Assembly: GCA_030679995.1 (NCBI GenBank)
Contig: JAUXSK010000007.1
Location: 1 to 41,635, forward strand
Length of the DNA stretch: 41,635 nucleotides
DNA from: Candidatus Moraniibacteriota bacterium
Lineage (GTDB): Bacteria; Patescibacteriota; Minisyncoccia; Moranbacterales; UBA2206
Direction of reading: 5' to 3'
Part shown: piece after piece, positions 1 through 9,533 of the stretch
How positions within the stretch are numbered: position 1 is the stretch's first letter
Layout: the number at the start of each line of letters is the position of its first letter
The notes under the pieces: generated by a model
The model's database searches: none
Told to the model about the DNA's origin: nothing
The model's input: only the letters and a program-made list of their open reading frames with translations
Made by a program: the position numbers and the translations under genes

Positions 1-49
1 CTTTTTCAAAGCCGAATCGGTTAAAATCAATATCTTGCCGAGAAAATAG
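1..49 (+). CDS. C-terminal end of a CDS entering from the left edge (..FFKAESVKINILPRK*)
   Basis: Open frame from the window edge to TAG at 47-49, followed directly by a hairpin terminator. Confidence 0.35.
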   Translation, partial: FFKAESVKINILPRK

Positions 50-70
50 CCACCCGACACGCAGTTATCC

Positions 71-100
71 AAAAAAAACCGGAAGTCCGGTTTTTTTTCT
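71..100. terminator. Rho-independent terminator, possibly bidirectional
   Basis: aaaaaaaccggaagtccggttttttttctt: ACCGGA/TCCGGT stem with A and T tracts. Confidence 0.8.
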
Positions 101-123
101 TCCAATGAGAAATATCCACCGGA

Positions 124-537
124 TTAATAGATGTTTTTGACGGGATATTTCGTCCCGCGCCTAAGCAAATTTATTTCAACATCCTGTAATTTGAATTTTT
201 CCTTGAAATAGTCCACTACGAAATCAACTTGTAAGCCGTTGCGGCAGGTGTAAATATCGGCGCTCACGAAACCGCGGGCTGGAAAAGTATGCAGGGCGAT
301 ATGGCTTTCCGCCACCACCACGAATCCGCGCCACCCACCCGGATCTTTCTCTCCGTTTTCCGGCGCAAAGAAAACCGCCGGCGTGCTCAGTTTTTTCATC
401 TTGAGCAGGTCCGGCAATTCATTGACCACATCGAAGACGTTTTTTTTGTCGCCGAGTTTGGCTAAATCACCACCATAGCCGTCAATCGTCAGATGCTCGC
501 CGAAATGCACGGTTTCGGCGCTTATTTTTTCCTCCAT
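124..537 (-). CDS. speD: S-adenosylmethionine decarboxylase proenzyme
   Basis: ESHIALHTFPARGFVSADIYTCRNG matches the AdoMetDC self-cleavage SHxxxHT...DxxTC signature. Confidence 0.9.
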   Translation of the reverse strand: MEEKISAETVHFGEHLTIDGYGGDLAKLGDKKNVFDVVNELPDLLKMKKLSTPAVFFAPENGEKDPGGWRGFVVVAESHIALHTFPARGFVSADIYTCRNGLQVDFVVDYFKEKFKLQDVEINLLRRGTKYPVKNIY

Positions 538-552
538 AATATTTAAATTAGT

Positions 553-1605
553 TTATAACCTTTCGATTTCCTCCAGCAGGCTTCGCAAAATATCTTCTTC
601 CTTGACCGATTTGATGACTTTGCCTTTGCGGAAAATCGCGCCCATCCCCTGGCCGCCCGCCACGCCGATATCCGCCTCCCGCGCTTCGCCCGGACCGTTC
701 ACTACGCAACCCATCACGGAAATATGGATATTTTTGTCAATATCTTTGGTCGCCTCCTCCACTTTTTTCACCAATTCGATCAAGGCGATCTGGGTGCGGC
801 CGCAAGTCGGACAGCTGGTGATAGTCACGCCTCTTTTCCTCAGCTTCAAAGATTTCAAGATTTCCCAGGCCACGCCGATTTCGTCCAGAGGATCGGCCGT
901 CAACGAGACGCGCAAAGTCGCACCGATCCCATCATAGAGCAGGATGCCCAGTCCGATTGAAGACATAATCGTGCCGCGGAAAGCCGTTCCGGCCTCTGTG
1001 ATTCCGATGTGCAACGGATAATCGACTTTTTTCGCCAGCAACCGATAGGCTTCCACCGTCCTCTCGATATCGGACGCTTTCAGGGAAACTAAAATGTCTT
1101 TGAATTTATATTTTTCCAAAATGCGGATATGGCGCATCGCTGACTCGACCATCCCTTGGGCCGTCACCTTGTTTTTATATTTTTTCAAAATATCCTTTTC
1201 CAGCGACCCGCCGTTAATGCCGATGCGGATCGGGATTTTTTTCTTTTTGCAAGCCATCACCACCGCTTTCGTTTTTTCTTCCGAACCGATATTACCCGGA
1301 TTGATGCGCACCTTGTCGATGCCTTGTGCGATCACCTCCAAAGCCAGCTTGTGGTCAAAATGGATATCCGCCACCAGCGGGATATGGATCCGCTTTTTAA
1401 TGGCACCAATCGCCTTGGCCGCAGCCATATCCAAAACCGCCACCCGCACGATTTCGCAACCCTCTTTTTCCAAAGCCAAAATCTGATCAACCGTCGCGTC
1501 CACGTCGCGCGTATCCGTATTACACATCGACTGCACGCGCACCGGATTCTTGCCGCCCAATTTGTACGGACCGACCTTGACCACCCGGGAAAGATATTTC
1601 TTCAT
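553..1605 (-). CDS. ispG: 4-hydroxy-3-methylbut-2-enyl diphosphate synthase (GcpE)
   Basis: 350 aa; SCPTCGRTQ and MGCVVNGPGEAREADIGVAGG Fe-S motifs. Confidence 0.96.
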   Translation of the reverse strand: MKKYLSRVVKVGPYKLGGKNPVRVQSMCNTDTRDVDATVDQILALEKEGCEIVRVAVLDMAAAKAIGAIKKRIHIPLVADIHFDHKLALEVIAQGIDKVRINPGNIGSEEKTKAVVMACKKKKIPIRIGINGGSLEKDILKKYKNKVTAQGMVESAMRHIRILEKYKFKDILVSLKASDIERTVEAYRLLAKKVDYPLHIGITEAGTAFRGTIMSSIGLGILLYDGIGATLRVSLTADPLDEIGVAWEILKSLKLRKRGVTITSCPTCGRTQIALIELVKKVEEATKDIDKNIHISVMGCVVNGPGEAREADIGVAGGQGMGAIFRKGKVIKSVKEEDILRSLLEEIERL

Positions 1606-1787
1606 ATTATTGTGCCATTAATGACTTAACCGCTCCAATGCCATTATATGCCAGAAACCCCAATAAATCTAGGATGCTATCCATAGCTGGCACAGTTCTG
1701 ACCAAGCCAATCTTTACAACTGATGTTTTTTTATGTTAGTTTTTTTATGTACTTTTAAAAAAACAATAACTATACGCGGAGGCAGCT

Positions 1788-2234
1788 ATGAGGGAAATCA
1801 CAACAGGAATAGGTTTGCTCCTGTTTTCAAACGGCCACATACTGGCCCTACGGGAATTGCGGAATAAACCGCAATATCATAAATATGCGGGAATGCTTTC
1901 ATTCCCCATAGAAACTTTCGATGGCAACAAGGATAGCAATCTCACGGATACGCTGGTCCGGCTCTCCAGGGAAGAGCTGGGCATATCCAATGCGGATGAA
2001 ATGCGTATTTTAGGAATTATTCCGACAGTTTTCAATCCGATTCCAGAAAGAAGGGATATTCATATACGCTACAGCCTTGGAGCGTTCCTTGGAGATCCCC
2101 ACAGGATCTTCGTACCGGAAGATAAGGATGTCGAAATAGTCGGTTGGATGAAACCGGAAAAGCTGCACGCATCCCACCCAATCCGGATCGAAGTCAAACC
2201 CATTCTTGAGGATTTTTTCTCAAGAAAAAAATAA
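1788..2234 (+). CDS. Nudix-like domain protein
   Basis: Nudix-box-like GMLSFPIETFDG...RLSREELGI; RBS-like ggagg upstream of ATG. Confidence 0.6.
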   Translation: MREITTGIGLLLFSNGHILALRELRNKPQYHKYAGMLSFPIETFDGNKDSNLTDTLVRLSREELGISNADEMRILGIIPTVFNPIPERRDIHIRYSLGAFLGDPHRIFVPEDKDVEIVGWMKPEKLHASHPIRIEVKPILEDFFSRKK

Positions 2235-2255
2235 GACACCGACCAATCAACACCC

Positions 2256-2290
2256 GTCAGGGCGATCCATATATGGATCGCCCTTATTTT
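2256..2290. terminator. Hairpin terminator
   Basis: agggcgatccatatatggatcgcccttatttt. Confidence 0.75.
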
Positions 2291-3099
2291 ATGCTTATCA
2301 CCGTATGGGGGAACTTTTTTCCCAGGAGGACATTTTCAAAATTTTTCCCGTCCAAACCATTGAAGATTTCCACGGCTTTCAAACAGCTCCCATGCTTCAA
2401 ACCAAGGCTCTTTATTTTCCCCCCAAGGCCGCCCGTGACATCCACGCTGTGCGAGCCGGAAATTTTTATCTTGTCGCTATTTAAGATTTCTTTTAATCCT
2501 ATATTTTCTACCAATTTCGCGTCATCATGCCGGTGTGGATCCTTGTCGAAAATCCCGTCGATATCGGAGGCGAAAAATATCCTTTCCGCTTTCATCTTCC
2601 TGGCTAGAAAAGAGGCGATCGCGTCGCCGGAACAGGGCGACATATCCAAAGCCTGATCGAAAACCATCTCACCATACAACATCGGCGGACAGCCGCGTTT
2701 GAGGGATTCTTCGACCATCCGCGTATCGAAATACGATATTTCCTTGTTTTTCTGAACTATCACCGAAGAGGTGTGGATGGGGAAAACCTTCAATCCACAA
2801 GCGACGAAAATTCCAAATATCACGTTATCCAGCTTTTGAATTTCTAAGTCACACAGCAAGGAACCGTTGAATTTCCCATCATTTCCAAACGACCCGCCTT
2901 CCAATCCGTATCTACTAGCTAATTGATGCCCAGCCGCTCCGGCACCATGGATCAGGATGAGATCGAATTTTTTCTTAACTTGCGCTTTTTTTATGGCACG
3001 GGCGATTTTCCCAAGCAAGTCCGTCCGCACCGAAACACCCTCCTTATCTTTGTGGGTCGCCACACTTCCCCCGATTTTCAGAATATACAGCGGTTTCAT
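2284..3099 (-). CDS. Amino-acid-kinase-fold protein, probable isopentenyl phosphate kinase
   Basis: N-terminal LKIGGSVATHK; LIHGAGAAGHQLASRYGL resembles the IPK glycine-rich/His motif; ASDIDGIFDKDP and TGGLGGKIKS are typical of the AAK superfamily. Confidence 0.75.
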   Translation of the reverse strand: MKPLYILKIGGSVATHKDKEGVSVRTDLLGKIARAIKKAQVKKKFDLILIHGAGAAGHQLASRYGLEGGSFGNDGKFNGSLLCDLEIQKLDNVIFGIFVACGLKVFPIHTSSVIVQKNKEISYFDTRMVEESLKRGCPPMLYGEMVFDQALDMSPCSGDAIASFLARKMKAERIFFASDIDGIFDKDPHRHDDAKLVENIGLKEILNSDKIKISGSHSVDVTGGLGGKIKSLGLKHGSCLKAVEIFNGLDGKNFENVLLGKKFPHTVISIK

Positions 3100-3114
3100 A
3101 AAATATTCGCCGAT

Positions 3115-3846
3115 TTAATTTTTTCCTAGCGGACATACGCCACCCGCATCACTCTGGCAGGAAACATCAGTACTTGCACCGTCCGAAATGGAAAGATTTT
3201 TGCCGGCCGCAGCGCTCTCATCCGCAGCGCAATTTTCCGTGGCTGGATCGCAATCAGCACTTTCAACCGCACAATCTTCCGATTCCGGATCACATTCCAC
3301 CTCCTCTTCGACATCGCAATCCCCCTCAACCTCCGGATCGCATTCGACATCTTCACTGGCCGCGCAATCATCAACCTCCGGATCGCATTCGGAGTCTTCT
3401 TCCTCCGCCGGATTGTCTATGGCATATTGGACTGGATCATTGCAAGTATCGCCTTCCGGAACATTCGTCTCATCGCACAATTCATAGGAACAATTATCCT
3501 CGCCTTCCCCGCAAACCAAGGCTGTACAGTCTTCACCGTTCGGGTCGCAATCTGGAATATTATAGGCCATCCGGCTGATATTTTTGGTGAACCAAGTGTC
3601 TTCTTCCGGATCGCCCATGCACCACTCCCCGTCCGCGGCCGGATCCGGATCGCAAATATGCACGAAACATTTTTCCTCATATGGATCGCAATCGGCCTGC
3701 GCCACGATCACATAATCGCGTTTGACCATTATTTTCCAATAGGTCACGCCGATCGAACCGACGATCAATAGGATAAAAACCAGGAAGAATATCCTTTCAG
3801 TCCGTGGTCGGACCGCTTCCGGTTGGGCTTCGATTTCCATTGCCAT
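3115..3846 (-). CDS. Membrane-anchored acidic Cys-rich repeat protein (CDPxxxxC repeats)
   Basis: Single N-terminal TM (IFFLVFILLIVGSIGVTYW), then repeated CDP...C units; ATG start. Confidence 0.7.
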   Translation of the reverse strand: MAMEIEAQPEAVRPRTERIFFLVFILLIVGSIGVTYWKIMVKRDYVIVAQADCDPYEEKCFVHICDPDPAADGEWCMGDPEEDTWFTKNISRMAYNIPDCDPNGEDCTALVCGEGEDNCSYELCDETNVPEGDTCNDPVQYAIDNPAEEEDSECDPEVDDCAASEDVECDPEVEGDCDVEEEVECDPESEDCAVESADCDPATENCAADESAAAGKNLSISDGASTDVSCQSDAGGVCPLGKN

Positions 3847-4024
3847 ATTTTTTATTTAGGATTTATGTGTTCCGGTACTTTGTTCCTTATATTATAGCAT
3901 CCGGCTCGGCCCATTGACAAACCTTATGGATACTGCTATACTGGCTTTTTATGTTAATACTTCACGGATAGCTTCTTCTAGTCGAGTTGAGACATAAAAT
4001 TTTTAATTTTTATGTTTCAATTCA

Positions 4025-5263
4025 ATGTACAACAGAAACCCGAGGCGCAGTTCCGCCCCGACAGGCCGGCCTGCTCAAAATTCAAGATTCAGAGGCGCAA
4101 AACCCGCCAATAACCGTAAAAATTCCGGCGGAAACCGCAAGGGTGGATTTGCCGGCGTTTATATCGACCCGAAAATGTTTATCAACAAAGCCGTGCCGGA
4201 ACAACAAGAAGCGACAGCCCATGTCGTGAAATCCTTATTTGCCGATCTGGCACTCAATGATATGTTGAAACGTGCCATTGCCAAGCGTGGCTATGAACAT
4301 CCGACTGATATCCAAGCCAAAACCATCCCCCATATATTGAAAGGTAAGGATGTGATCGGACTGGCCAATACCGGCACTGGCAAAACTGGCGCATTCCTAT
4401 TGCCTATGATTAACAAAATTATGCAAGACCCGAAACAAAAACTTTTGGTCGTTGTGCCAACTCGCGAGCTAGCCATTCAAATCCAGGAGGAATTTATGGC
4501 TTTCACCGAAGGACTCCGCATCCAAGCGGTCGTAGCGGTCGGCGGTGCCAATATCCGCCCGCAAATCCAAAGACTGCGTTCACGCCACAATGTCGTCATC
4601 GGTACGCCCGGACGGCTCAAGGACCTCATTAACCGCAAAGATTTGAAACTGGAAACTTTCACCAATGTCGTACTTGATGAAGCTGACCGGATGTTGGATA
4701 TGGGTTTCATTAACGATGTCAAATTGTTAATGTCGCTTCTGTCCAGCCCGCGCCATACGCTATTATTCTCCGCCACCCTGGCGCCGGAAATCGAAGCCTT
4801 AGTGCAACAATTTTTAACCGACCCGGTACGAGTCTCTATCAAATCACGTGAAACTTCCGCCCAAGTAGACCAAGATATCGTGCGCGTCGGCAAAGATGAA
4901 GATAAAGTCGAAGTCTTGCGCAAACTGCTTATCCAATCGCATTTCCAAAAAATCCTGATCTTTACCCGCACCAAGCGCGGAGCGGAAAAACTTTCCCAAG
5001 CTCTCTCTAAATTGGGTTTCAAAGCGGAATCGATCCATGGCGACAAATCTCATTACCAGCGCCAACACTCTTTGCAGCAATTCAAAAACGGCCGCATAGA
5101 TATTTTGGTAGCCACCGATGTCGCCGCCCGCGGATTAGATATCCCGAACGTCAGCCACGTCATCAATTTCGATTTGCCAGCCAGTTATGAAGATTACATC
5201 CATCGCATCGGCCGGACCGGTCGCGCTGACAAAACTGGGACTGCGCTGACTTTCATTAACTGA
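4025..5263 (+). CDS. DEAD-box ATP-dependent RNA helicase (RhlE-like)
   Basis: Q motif, ANTGTGKTGAF, PTRELAIQI, LDEADRMLDMGF, FSATL, HRIGRTGRADKTG. Confidence 0.97.
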   Translation: MYNRNPRRSSAPTGRPAQNSRFRGAKPANNRKNSGGNRKGGFAGVYIDPKMFINKAVPEQQEATAHVVKSLFADLALNDMLKRAIAKRGYEHPTDIQAKTIPHILKGKDVIGLANTGTGKTGAFLLPMINKIMQDPKQKLLVVVPTRELAIQIQEEFMAFTEGLRIQAVVAVGGANIRPQIQRLRSRHNVVIGTPGRLKDLINRKDLKLETFTNVVLDEADRMLDMGFINDVKLLMSLLSSPRHTLLFSATLAPEIEALVQQFLTDPVRVSIKSRETSAQVDQDIVRVGKDEDKVEVLRKLLIQSHFQKILIFTRTKRGAEKLSQALSKLGFKAESIHGDKSHYQRQHSLQQFKNGRIDILVATDVAARGLDIPNVSHVINFDLPASYEDYIHRIGRTGRADKTGTALTFIN

Positions 5264-5278
5264 TAAATAACGCGAAAT

Positions 5279-5312
5279 AAAAAAATACGCTCGGAATGAG
5301 CGTATTTTTTTA
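5279..5312 (+). terminator. Rho-independent terminator
   Basis: aaaaatacgctcggaatgagcgtatttttt. Confidence 0.85.
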
Positions 5313-5362
5313 TTGGAGCGGATAAATTATTATACACCGGCATGACACACGGCCAGTATGTA

Positions 5363-6529
5363 TCATCCGATGACGATCAGCGGCACAAACATTTCCTCCT
5401 TGCTGGTCCCGCCATGGTTGCCGATAAAAATTTTATACTCTTCCCCTAAAACCGAATCTTTTATAATATAATTTTCTTTCATTATGAGGGTGTAGTCACC
5501 GATCCGGTCTTTTAGCCTCTTATCCGGTTCATAGAGACCGAAATAATTCTTTTCGATTAAATCCGCGCTTTTATGCATATCGCAATACTGGCTGAAATTT
5601 CTTTTGACATAGTCCTCGAATTGTCCGATCCTATCCGGCTTCACATAGCAATAGGCGGCCCGCAATTCTCCCGCCAACGGCATCGACAATGTCGCGACGA
5701 ATTCCGGGTGATCTTTCAATTCGATGATCCTATCACTTTCTCTCGTATCGATCAAGCCATGATCGGCCGTAACGATAATCACTGTGTCTTTGTTTTTCAA
5801 TGATTTGGCTAATGACGCGATTTTTTTATCCAATTCCCTGAAATGTCTTTCCGCCTCCCGGCTATCCGTTCCTTTTTTGTGACATACGCTATCGAATTTG
5901 TCCCAATACGCAAATACGTATTTCCTGCCCCGATTGCCGTCCAACGCCCTGCGTATCTGCCGGAAAAATCCGTTCAAAGTCACATAGCCCAATCTTTCCG
6001 CTCCCCGGGAAGTCGCAAGAGAATATGCCTTGCCGATATAATCTTTGCGCTTGACCAAAAAAGAGGCCGCGTCCAATTTTTCAAAAAAACTTTCCTGCCC
6101 GTAGATATCGCCGAAACTCATCCTGCTTTTGCATAAATTAATCCTGCCCGCCCTGGAGGCGAATCTTATGACCACCGAAAGTATCCCGATTTCTTTCAAA
6201 TACATAAACCAGCCTGTTAAGGCGTGCTGTTGCGGAGCGACGCCGGACAAAAAGCTCGTTATCGCCGCGGCGGTTGTCGCCGGAAAAACCGAGGTCATCT
6301 TGCCCTTCAGATTTTTATGCAAAAAACTATCCTGGCCATATTTGACCAAGTATTCATAGCCTAATCCGTCAATAACGACCATCACTATGTTTTTTTTCGC
6401 AAGGCTGGAGACATCGAAGCCCTCAAGAGGTCCATATAGCGAACTCCCTCCAAAAGCTTTTTTAATAGAGCCCATCAAATTGACGATACTCCCGCCCCGA
6501 TAGTCCGGCAAATTCATTTCAATTCCCAT
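5363..6529 (-). CDS. Alkaline-phosphatase-superfamily phosphodiesterase/nucleotide pyrophosphatase-like
   Basis: VMVVIDGLGYEYL, FPATTAAAITSFLSGVAPQQHALTGW, VTADHGLID and GNHGGTSKEEMFVPLIV motifs. Confidence 0.85.
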   Translation of the reverse strand: MGIEMNLPDYRGGSIVNLMGSIKKAFGGSSLYGPLEGFDVSSLAKKNIVMVVIDGLGYEYLVKYGQDSFLHKNLKGKMTSVFPATTAAAITSFLSGVAPQQHALTGWFMYLKEIGILSVVIRFASRAGRINLCKSRMSFGDIYGQESFFEKLDAASFLVKRKDYIGKAYSLATSRGAERLGYVTLNGFFRQIRRALDGNRGRKYVFAYWDKFDSVCHKKGTDSREAERHFRELDKKIASLAKSLKNKDTVIIVTADHGLIDTRESDRIIELKDHPEFVATLSMPLAGELRAAYCYVKPDRIGQFEDYVKRNFSQYCDMHKSADLIEKNYFGLYEPDKRLKDRIGDYTLIMKENYIIKDSVLGEEYKIFIGNHGGTSKEEMFVPLIVIG

Positions 6530-6587
6530 ATTCCGATTTTATCACAAAAAAACCCAGAAAGCGAAGCGGGGGAAACCGCCATTGGAG

Positions 6588-7232
6588 TCACGTTATCGTA
6601 ATATCGAAAGCCCCTAAAAGCGAAATGGCTCCATCGGCAGAAAATTTAGCTTTTGAAATTTTATTATTAAGCGGATTGATGCGATAATTGCGAGCGCCGG
6701 AAAAATCAGTATGGCTTAAATTGGCATTTTGAAATTTACTTTCCCGCAAATCACAATTTGAAAAATCAGACCCGCTCAGATCGACATCCACGAAATCCGT
6801 ATCCCGGATCAAGCAATCTGAAAATTTAGATTTTTTAATGTCCAAATTGCTGAAATTGCAAAGCGCCAACGTGCAACCTTTGAATTCCCATGCTAGAAGG
6901 AACTTATTGATCAGACTGAACACGACGCCGACCATTTTGCATTCCTCAAAAACGACATTTTGAAAACTGCAGTTCAACAGTTCCGTATTGGAAAAGTTGC
7001 ACGTCAAAAACCGGCAATCTATGAATTTAGTCCCGACAAACTTGGCGTCGGAAAAATCGCAATTGGAAAATTTGCAATTGGAAATTTCCAAAAAATCCGG
7101 CTTCTTGCCAGACCAATCTTCATTTTGGACGATTCGATTTTCAAACGTCATCAGTTCCATAAATAAATTTAGCTTTTTTATCCCGCGCATCCTTATCATC
7201 ATCTTTATCATACCCCTGAACAAAGAAATCAC
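6588..7232 (-). CDS. Pentapeptide-repeat protein
   Basis: A(D/N)LxF-type repeats: FSNCDFSDAKFVGTKFIDCRFLTCNFS...DLSGSDFSNCDLRESKFQNANLSHTDFSGA. Confidence 0.9.
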   Translation of the reverse strand: MISLFRGMIKMMIRMRGIKKLNLFMELMTFENRIVQNEDWSGKKPDFLEISNCKFSNCDFSDAKFVGTKFIDCRFLTCNFSNTELLNCSFQNVVFEECKMVGVVFSLINKFLLAWEFKGCTLALCNFSNLDIKKSKFSDCLIRDTDFVDVDLSGSDFSNCDLRESKFQNANLSHTDFSGARNYRINPLNNKISKAKFSADGAISLLGAFDITIT

Positions 7233-7377
7233 AAAGGTTCAGCCTCTGGGAATACGCCAAAGCCTTCTTTTCTCTTGCTGCTCTTCCGGTTAAAACACAT
7301 CCGCCCCGCCAAGTCGCAGGAAGAAAATAAAAAAAGAGGGGTTGTAAAAAAAATTACACCCCCCCCTGAGTGCACGC

Positions 7378-8256
7378 TCATTTTTGCCGTGCCTTATCCT
7401 CATACATCCGGTTATCGGCTAACCTTAATAATTCATCGGGTTGCACCGCATCATCCGGATAAATGGCCAGACCGACACTCATGCCCACGGCCAGCGCGTG
7501 ACCATTGAAAATTATCGGTTCCGTAACGGCTTCGGTCAGCCTATTAATTACTTTGGACACTTCCTGGATGCCGATAGATTTTATCGCCAGCCCGAACTCA
7601 TCTCCACCGAAACGGACGGCATAATCGCTGCCCCGCATGCAAGCCATCAGCCTATTTGCCACCGCCACCAGGACAGCATCCCCGGCAGCATGGCCGAAAC
7701 CGTCATTGACCTGTTTAAACTTGTCCAGATCGAAATAAACGATGGCTATTTTTTGCGCATGCCGCTTGGCGTATTCCAGATCCTTAGCCAAACTGTCTAG
7801 GAATGCGTGACGATTTAACAAATCCGTCAGCGCATCATGGGTGGCCAGATGAAAAATACTTCTTTCCATCTCCCGCCGCCCAGTTATATCGCGGAAGATT
7901 CCGCGGGTAAAAAATGATCCATCCGCCCTATGTATCAGGACCACATTCCCCTCAGTGATAATCCTTCCTCCGGATTTCGTCAGGAAAGTCACCTCCAAGT
8001 TAACAAGTTTCCCGCCTTTCATCAAATATTCGAATTTTTTCAAACAATGCCCCAATGAATCAGGAGCGATAAACATGAAAATATTTTTTCCAATAACTTC
8101 CTCTTTATCATATCCAAGGCTGTCAAGCCAAGCCTTGTTAACATAAATCAGTTTACCTTCTGCATCTACGCCTTGAAACAAATCATGGGCACTATCCAGA
8201 AAACTTTTTAATTCTTCCAACTCCATGCAACAACCCGACGATACGTCTTTAGTCAT
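7378..8256 (-). CDS. PAS-GGDEF diguanylate cyclase
   Basis: PAS domain (GVDAEGKLIYVNKAWLDSLGYDKEEVIGKN) followed by GGDEF with RGSD(x5)GGDEF (I-site plus active site). Confidence 0.93.
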   Translation of the reverse strand: MTKDVSSGCCMELEELKSFLDSAHDLFQGVDAEGKLIYVNKAWLDSLGYDKEEVIGKNIFMFIAPDSLGHCLKKFEYLMKGGKLVNLEVTFLTKSGGRIITEGNVVLIHRADGSFFTRGIFRDITGRREMERSIFHLATHDALTDLLNRHAFLDSLAKDLEYAKRHAQKIAIVYFDLDKFKQVNDGFGHAAGDAVLVAVANRLMACMRGSDYAVRFGGDEFGLAIKSIGIQEVSKVINRLTEAVTEPIIFNGHALAVGMSVGLAIYPDDAVQPDELLRLADNRMYEDKARQK

Positions 8257-8474
8257 GCTTCACACCTCTATTGTATTGTATTATATTGTAAAAGAAGGTT
8301 TATCTGCTTCGCTAGCCGACCATATATAGTCTCACATCCGGAATGTTTTGTCAATAGCATCGGGTAATGCCCACATACATATGGCGGTTTTTCCAAAATA
8401 GGTATATCTTATAGAAATATAATCTTCCGGCAAGTGTACTATCGGTATCTGCAATTACTTGATAAATATGTAGT

Positions 8475-8642
8475 ATGACAAAAAATGAAAAAAAACGAGT
8501 AACCCTCTTTCTCAATCCGGTACTACTGAAACATGTCAAAGCGCAGGCAATCGTTGAGGGAAGAAGCCTGACCGCTATGGTAGAGCTGGCCTTGATTAGA
8601 TATTTGCCAAAAGAAACCATCCTCAAGAAATCTGACATTTAG
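8475..8642 (+). CDS. Small ribbon-helix-helix-like protein (55 aa)
   Basis: Own translation, below the ORF-track cutoff: MTKNEKKRVTLFLNPVLLKHVKAQAIVEGRSLTAMVELALIRYLPKETILKKSDI*; beta strand RVTLFL then two helices. Confidence 0.65.
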   Translation: MTKNEKKRVTLFLNPVLLKHVKAQAIVEGRSLTAMVELALIRYLPKETILKKSDI

Positions 8643-8709
8643 TTTTGTTTTAATATTTAAATGATGCCCTAGAAAGGTCCCGCCTCAAATAAAAATTAAT
8701 TACAATCGT

Positions 8710-9069
8710 ATGGACTCTTACACATCCCCCAGCACAAAACCCCTCTATCGGGGTACCCAAATCGTTTGGTATCTTCTAGGCATTCTGGAAATTTTTCTCG
8801 CCTTCCGCTTCGTTCTGAAATTATTAGGCGCCAACGCGGAAGCCGGATTTACCAGCTTCGTCTATGGCGTGACCTATATCTTCACCGCCCCGTTCCTCAG
8901 CGTCTTTCGTATAACGAAAGTTTCCGGCAGTATCTTTGAATGGACAACCCTTTTGACAATGCTTGTCTACTGGCTAGCAGCCCTTGCTATCATAAAATTA
9001 TTTCTGATGGGCAAAACCGTTTCCACGCCGGAAGCCGCCAAAGAATTAGACAGGCAAGACAGAAGCTAA
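8710..9069 (+). CDS. YggT-family membrane protein
   Basis: Hydrophobic protein with LEIFLAFRFVLKLLGAN...TAPFLSVFR typical of YggT. Confidence 0.75.
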   Translation: MDSYTSPSTKPLYRGTQIVWYLLGILEIFLAFRFVLKLLGANAEAGFTSFVYGVTYIFTAPFLSVFRITKVSGSIFEWTTLLTMLVYWLAALAIIKLFLMGKTVSTPEAAKELDRQDRS

Positions 9070-9095
9070 TTAAAAAAATTAATTTATAAAAAAAT

Positions 9096-9335
9096 ATGAG
9101 TATTCTAATCTGGGTCATCTTCGGAGCCTTAGTCGGCTGGGCAGCCTCAATGGTCATGGGTTCTGGCGGAGGAATAGCGCAAGACATCATCGTCGGTATC
9201 GTGGGCGCGGTGTTGGGCGGATGGATAATGAGCTTTTTTGGCGAAACAGGAATTACCGGCTTCAATCTATATAGCTTCCTAGTGGCTCTCCTCGGAGCAA
9301 TAGCGCTGATTGCGATCGTGCGGGCCGTGCGCTAA
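9096..9335 (+). CDS. GlsB/YeaQ/YmgE (transglycosylase-associated) family membrane protein
   Basis: WVIFGALVGWAASMVMG...DIIVGIVGAVLGGWIMSFFG. Confidence 0.9.
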   Translation: MSILIWVIFGALVGWAASMVMGSGGGIAQDIIVGIVGAVLGGWIMSFFGETGITGFNLYSFLVALLGAIALIAIVRAVR

Positions 9336-9356
9336 GTAAAAAAATATGGACTAAAA

Positions 9357-9391
9357 AAACAATCCCGGAGATTTGGGATTGTTTTTTCGTA
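9357..9391 (+). terminator. Rho-independent terminator
   Basis: aaacaatcccggagatttgggattgttttttcg. Confidence 0.85.
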
Positions 9392-9412
9392 TGCACGGGC
9401 TTGGGTACGTGC

Positions 9413-9490
9413 TTCGAGAGAATATATTGGAAAATTGGGATGTGATTGGGATTAGATTGGAGTGAGCGATGGCTTTGATGAAATAAAAAG
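9413..9490. repeat. Direct repeat copy 1 (pair with 11061-11138)
   Basis: ttcgagagaatatattggaaaattgggatgtgattgggattagattggagtgagcgatggctttgatgaaataaaaag; about 85% identical to copy 2 with all differences transitions. Confidence 0.85.
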
Positions 9491-9533
9491 AAGCCTCCGA
9501 TAGCAATGCCACCGAAGACTTCCGTTTGAAACT

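Noticed and set aside
3188-3487. Ser-rich plus-strand ORF (SGSHSTSSST repeats)
   Set aside because: Antisense shadow of the CDPxxxxC-repeat coding region.
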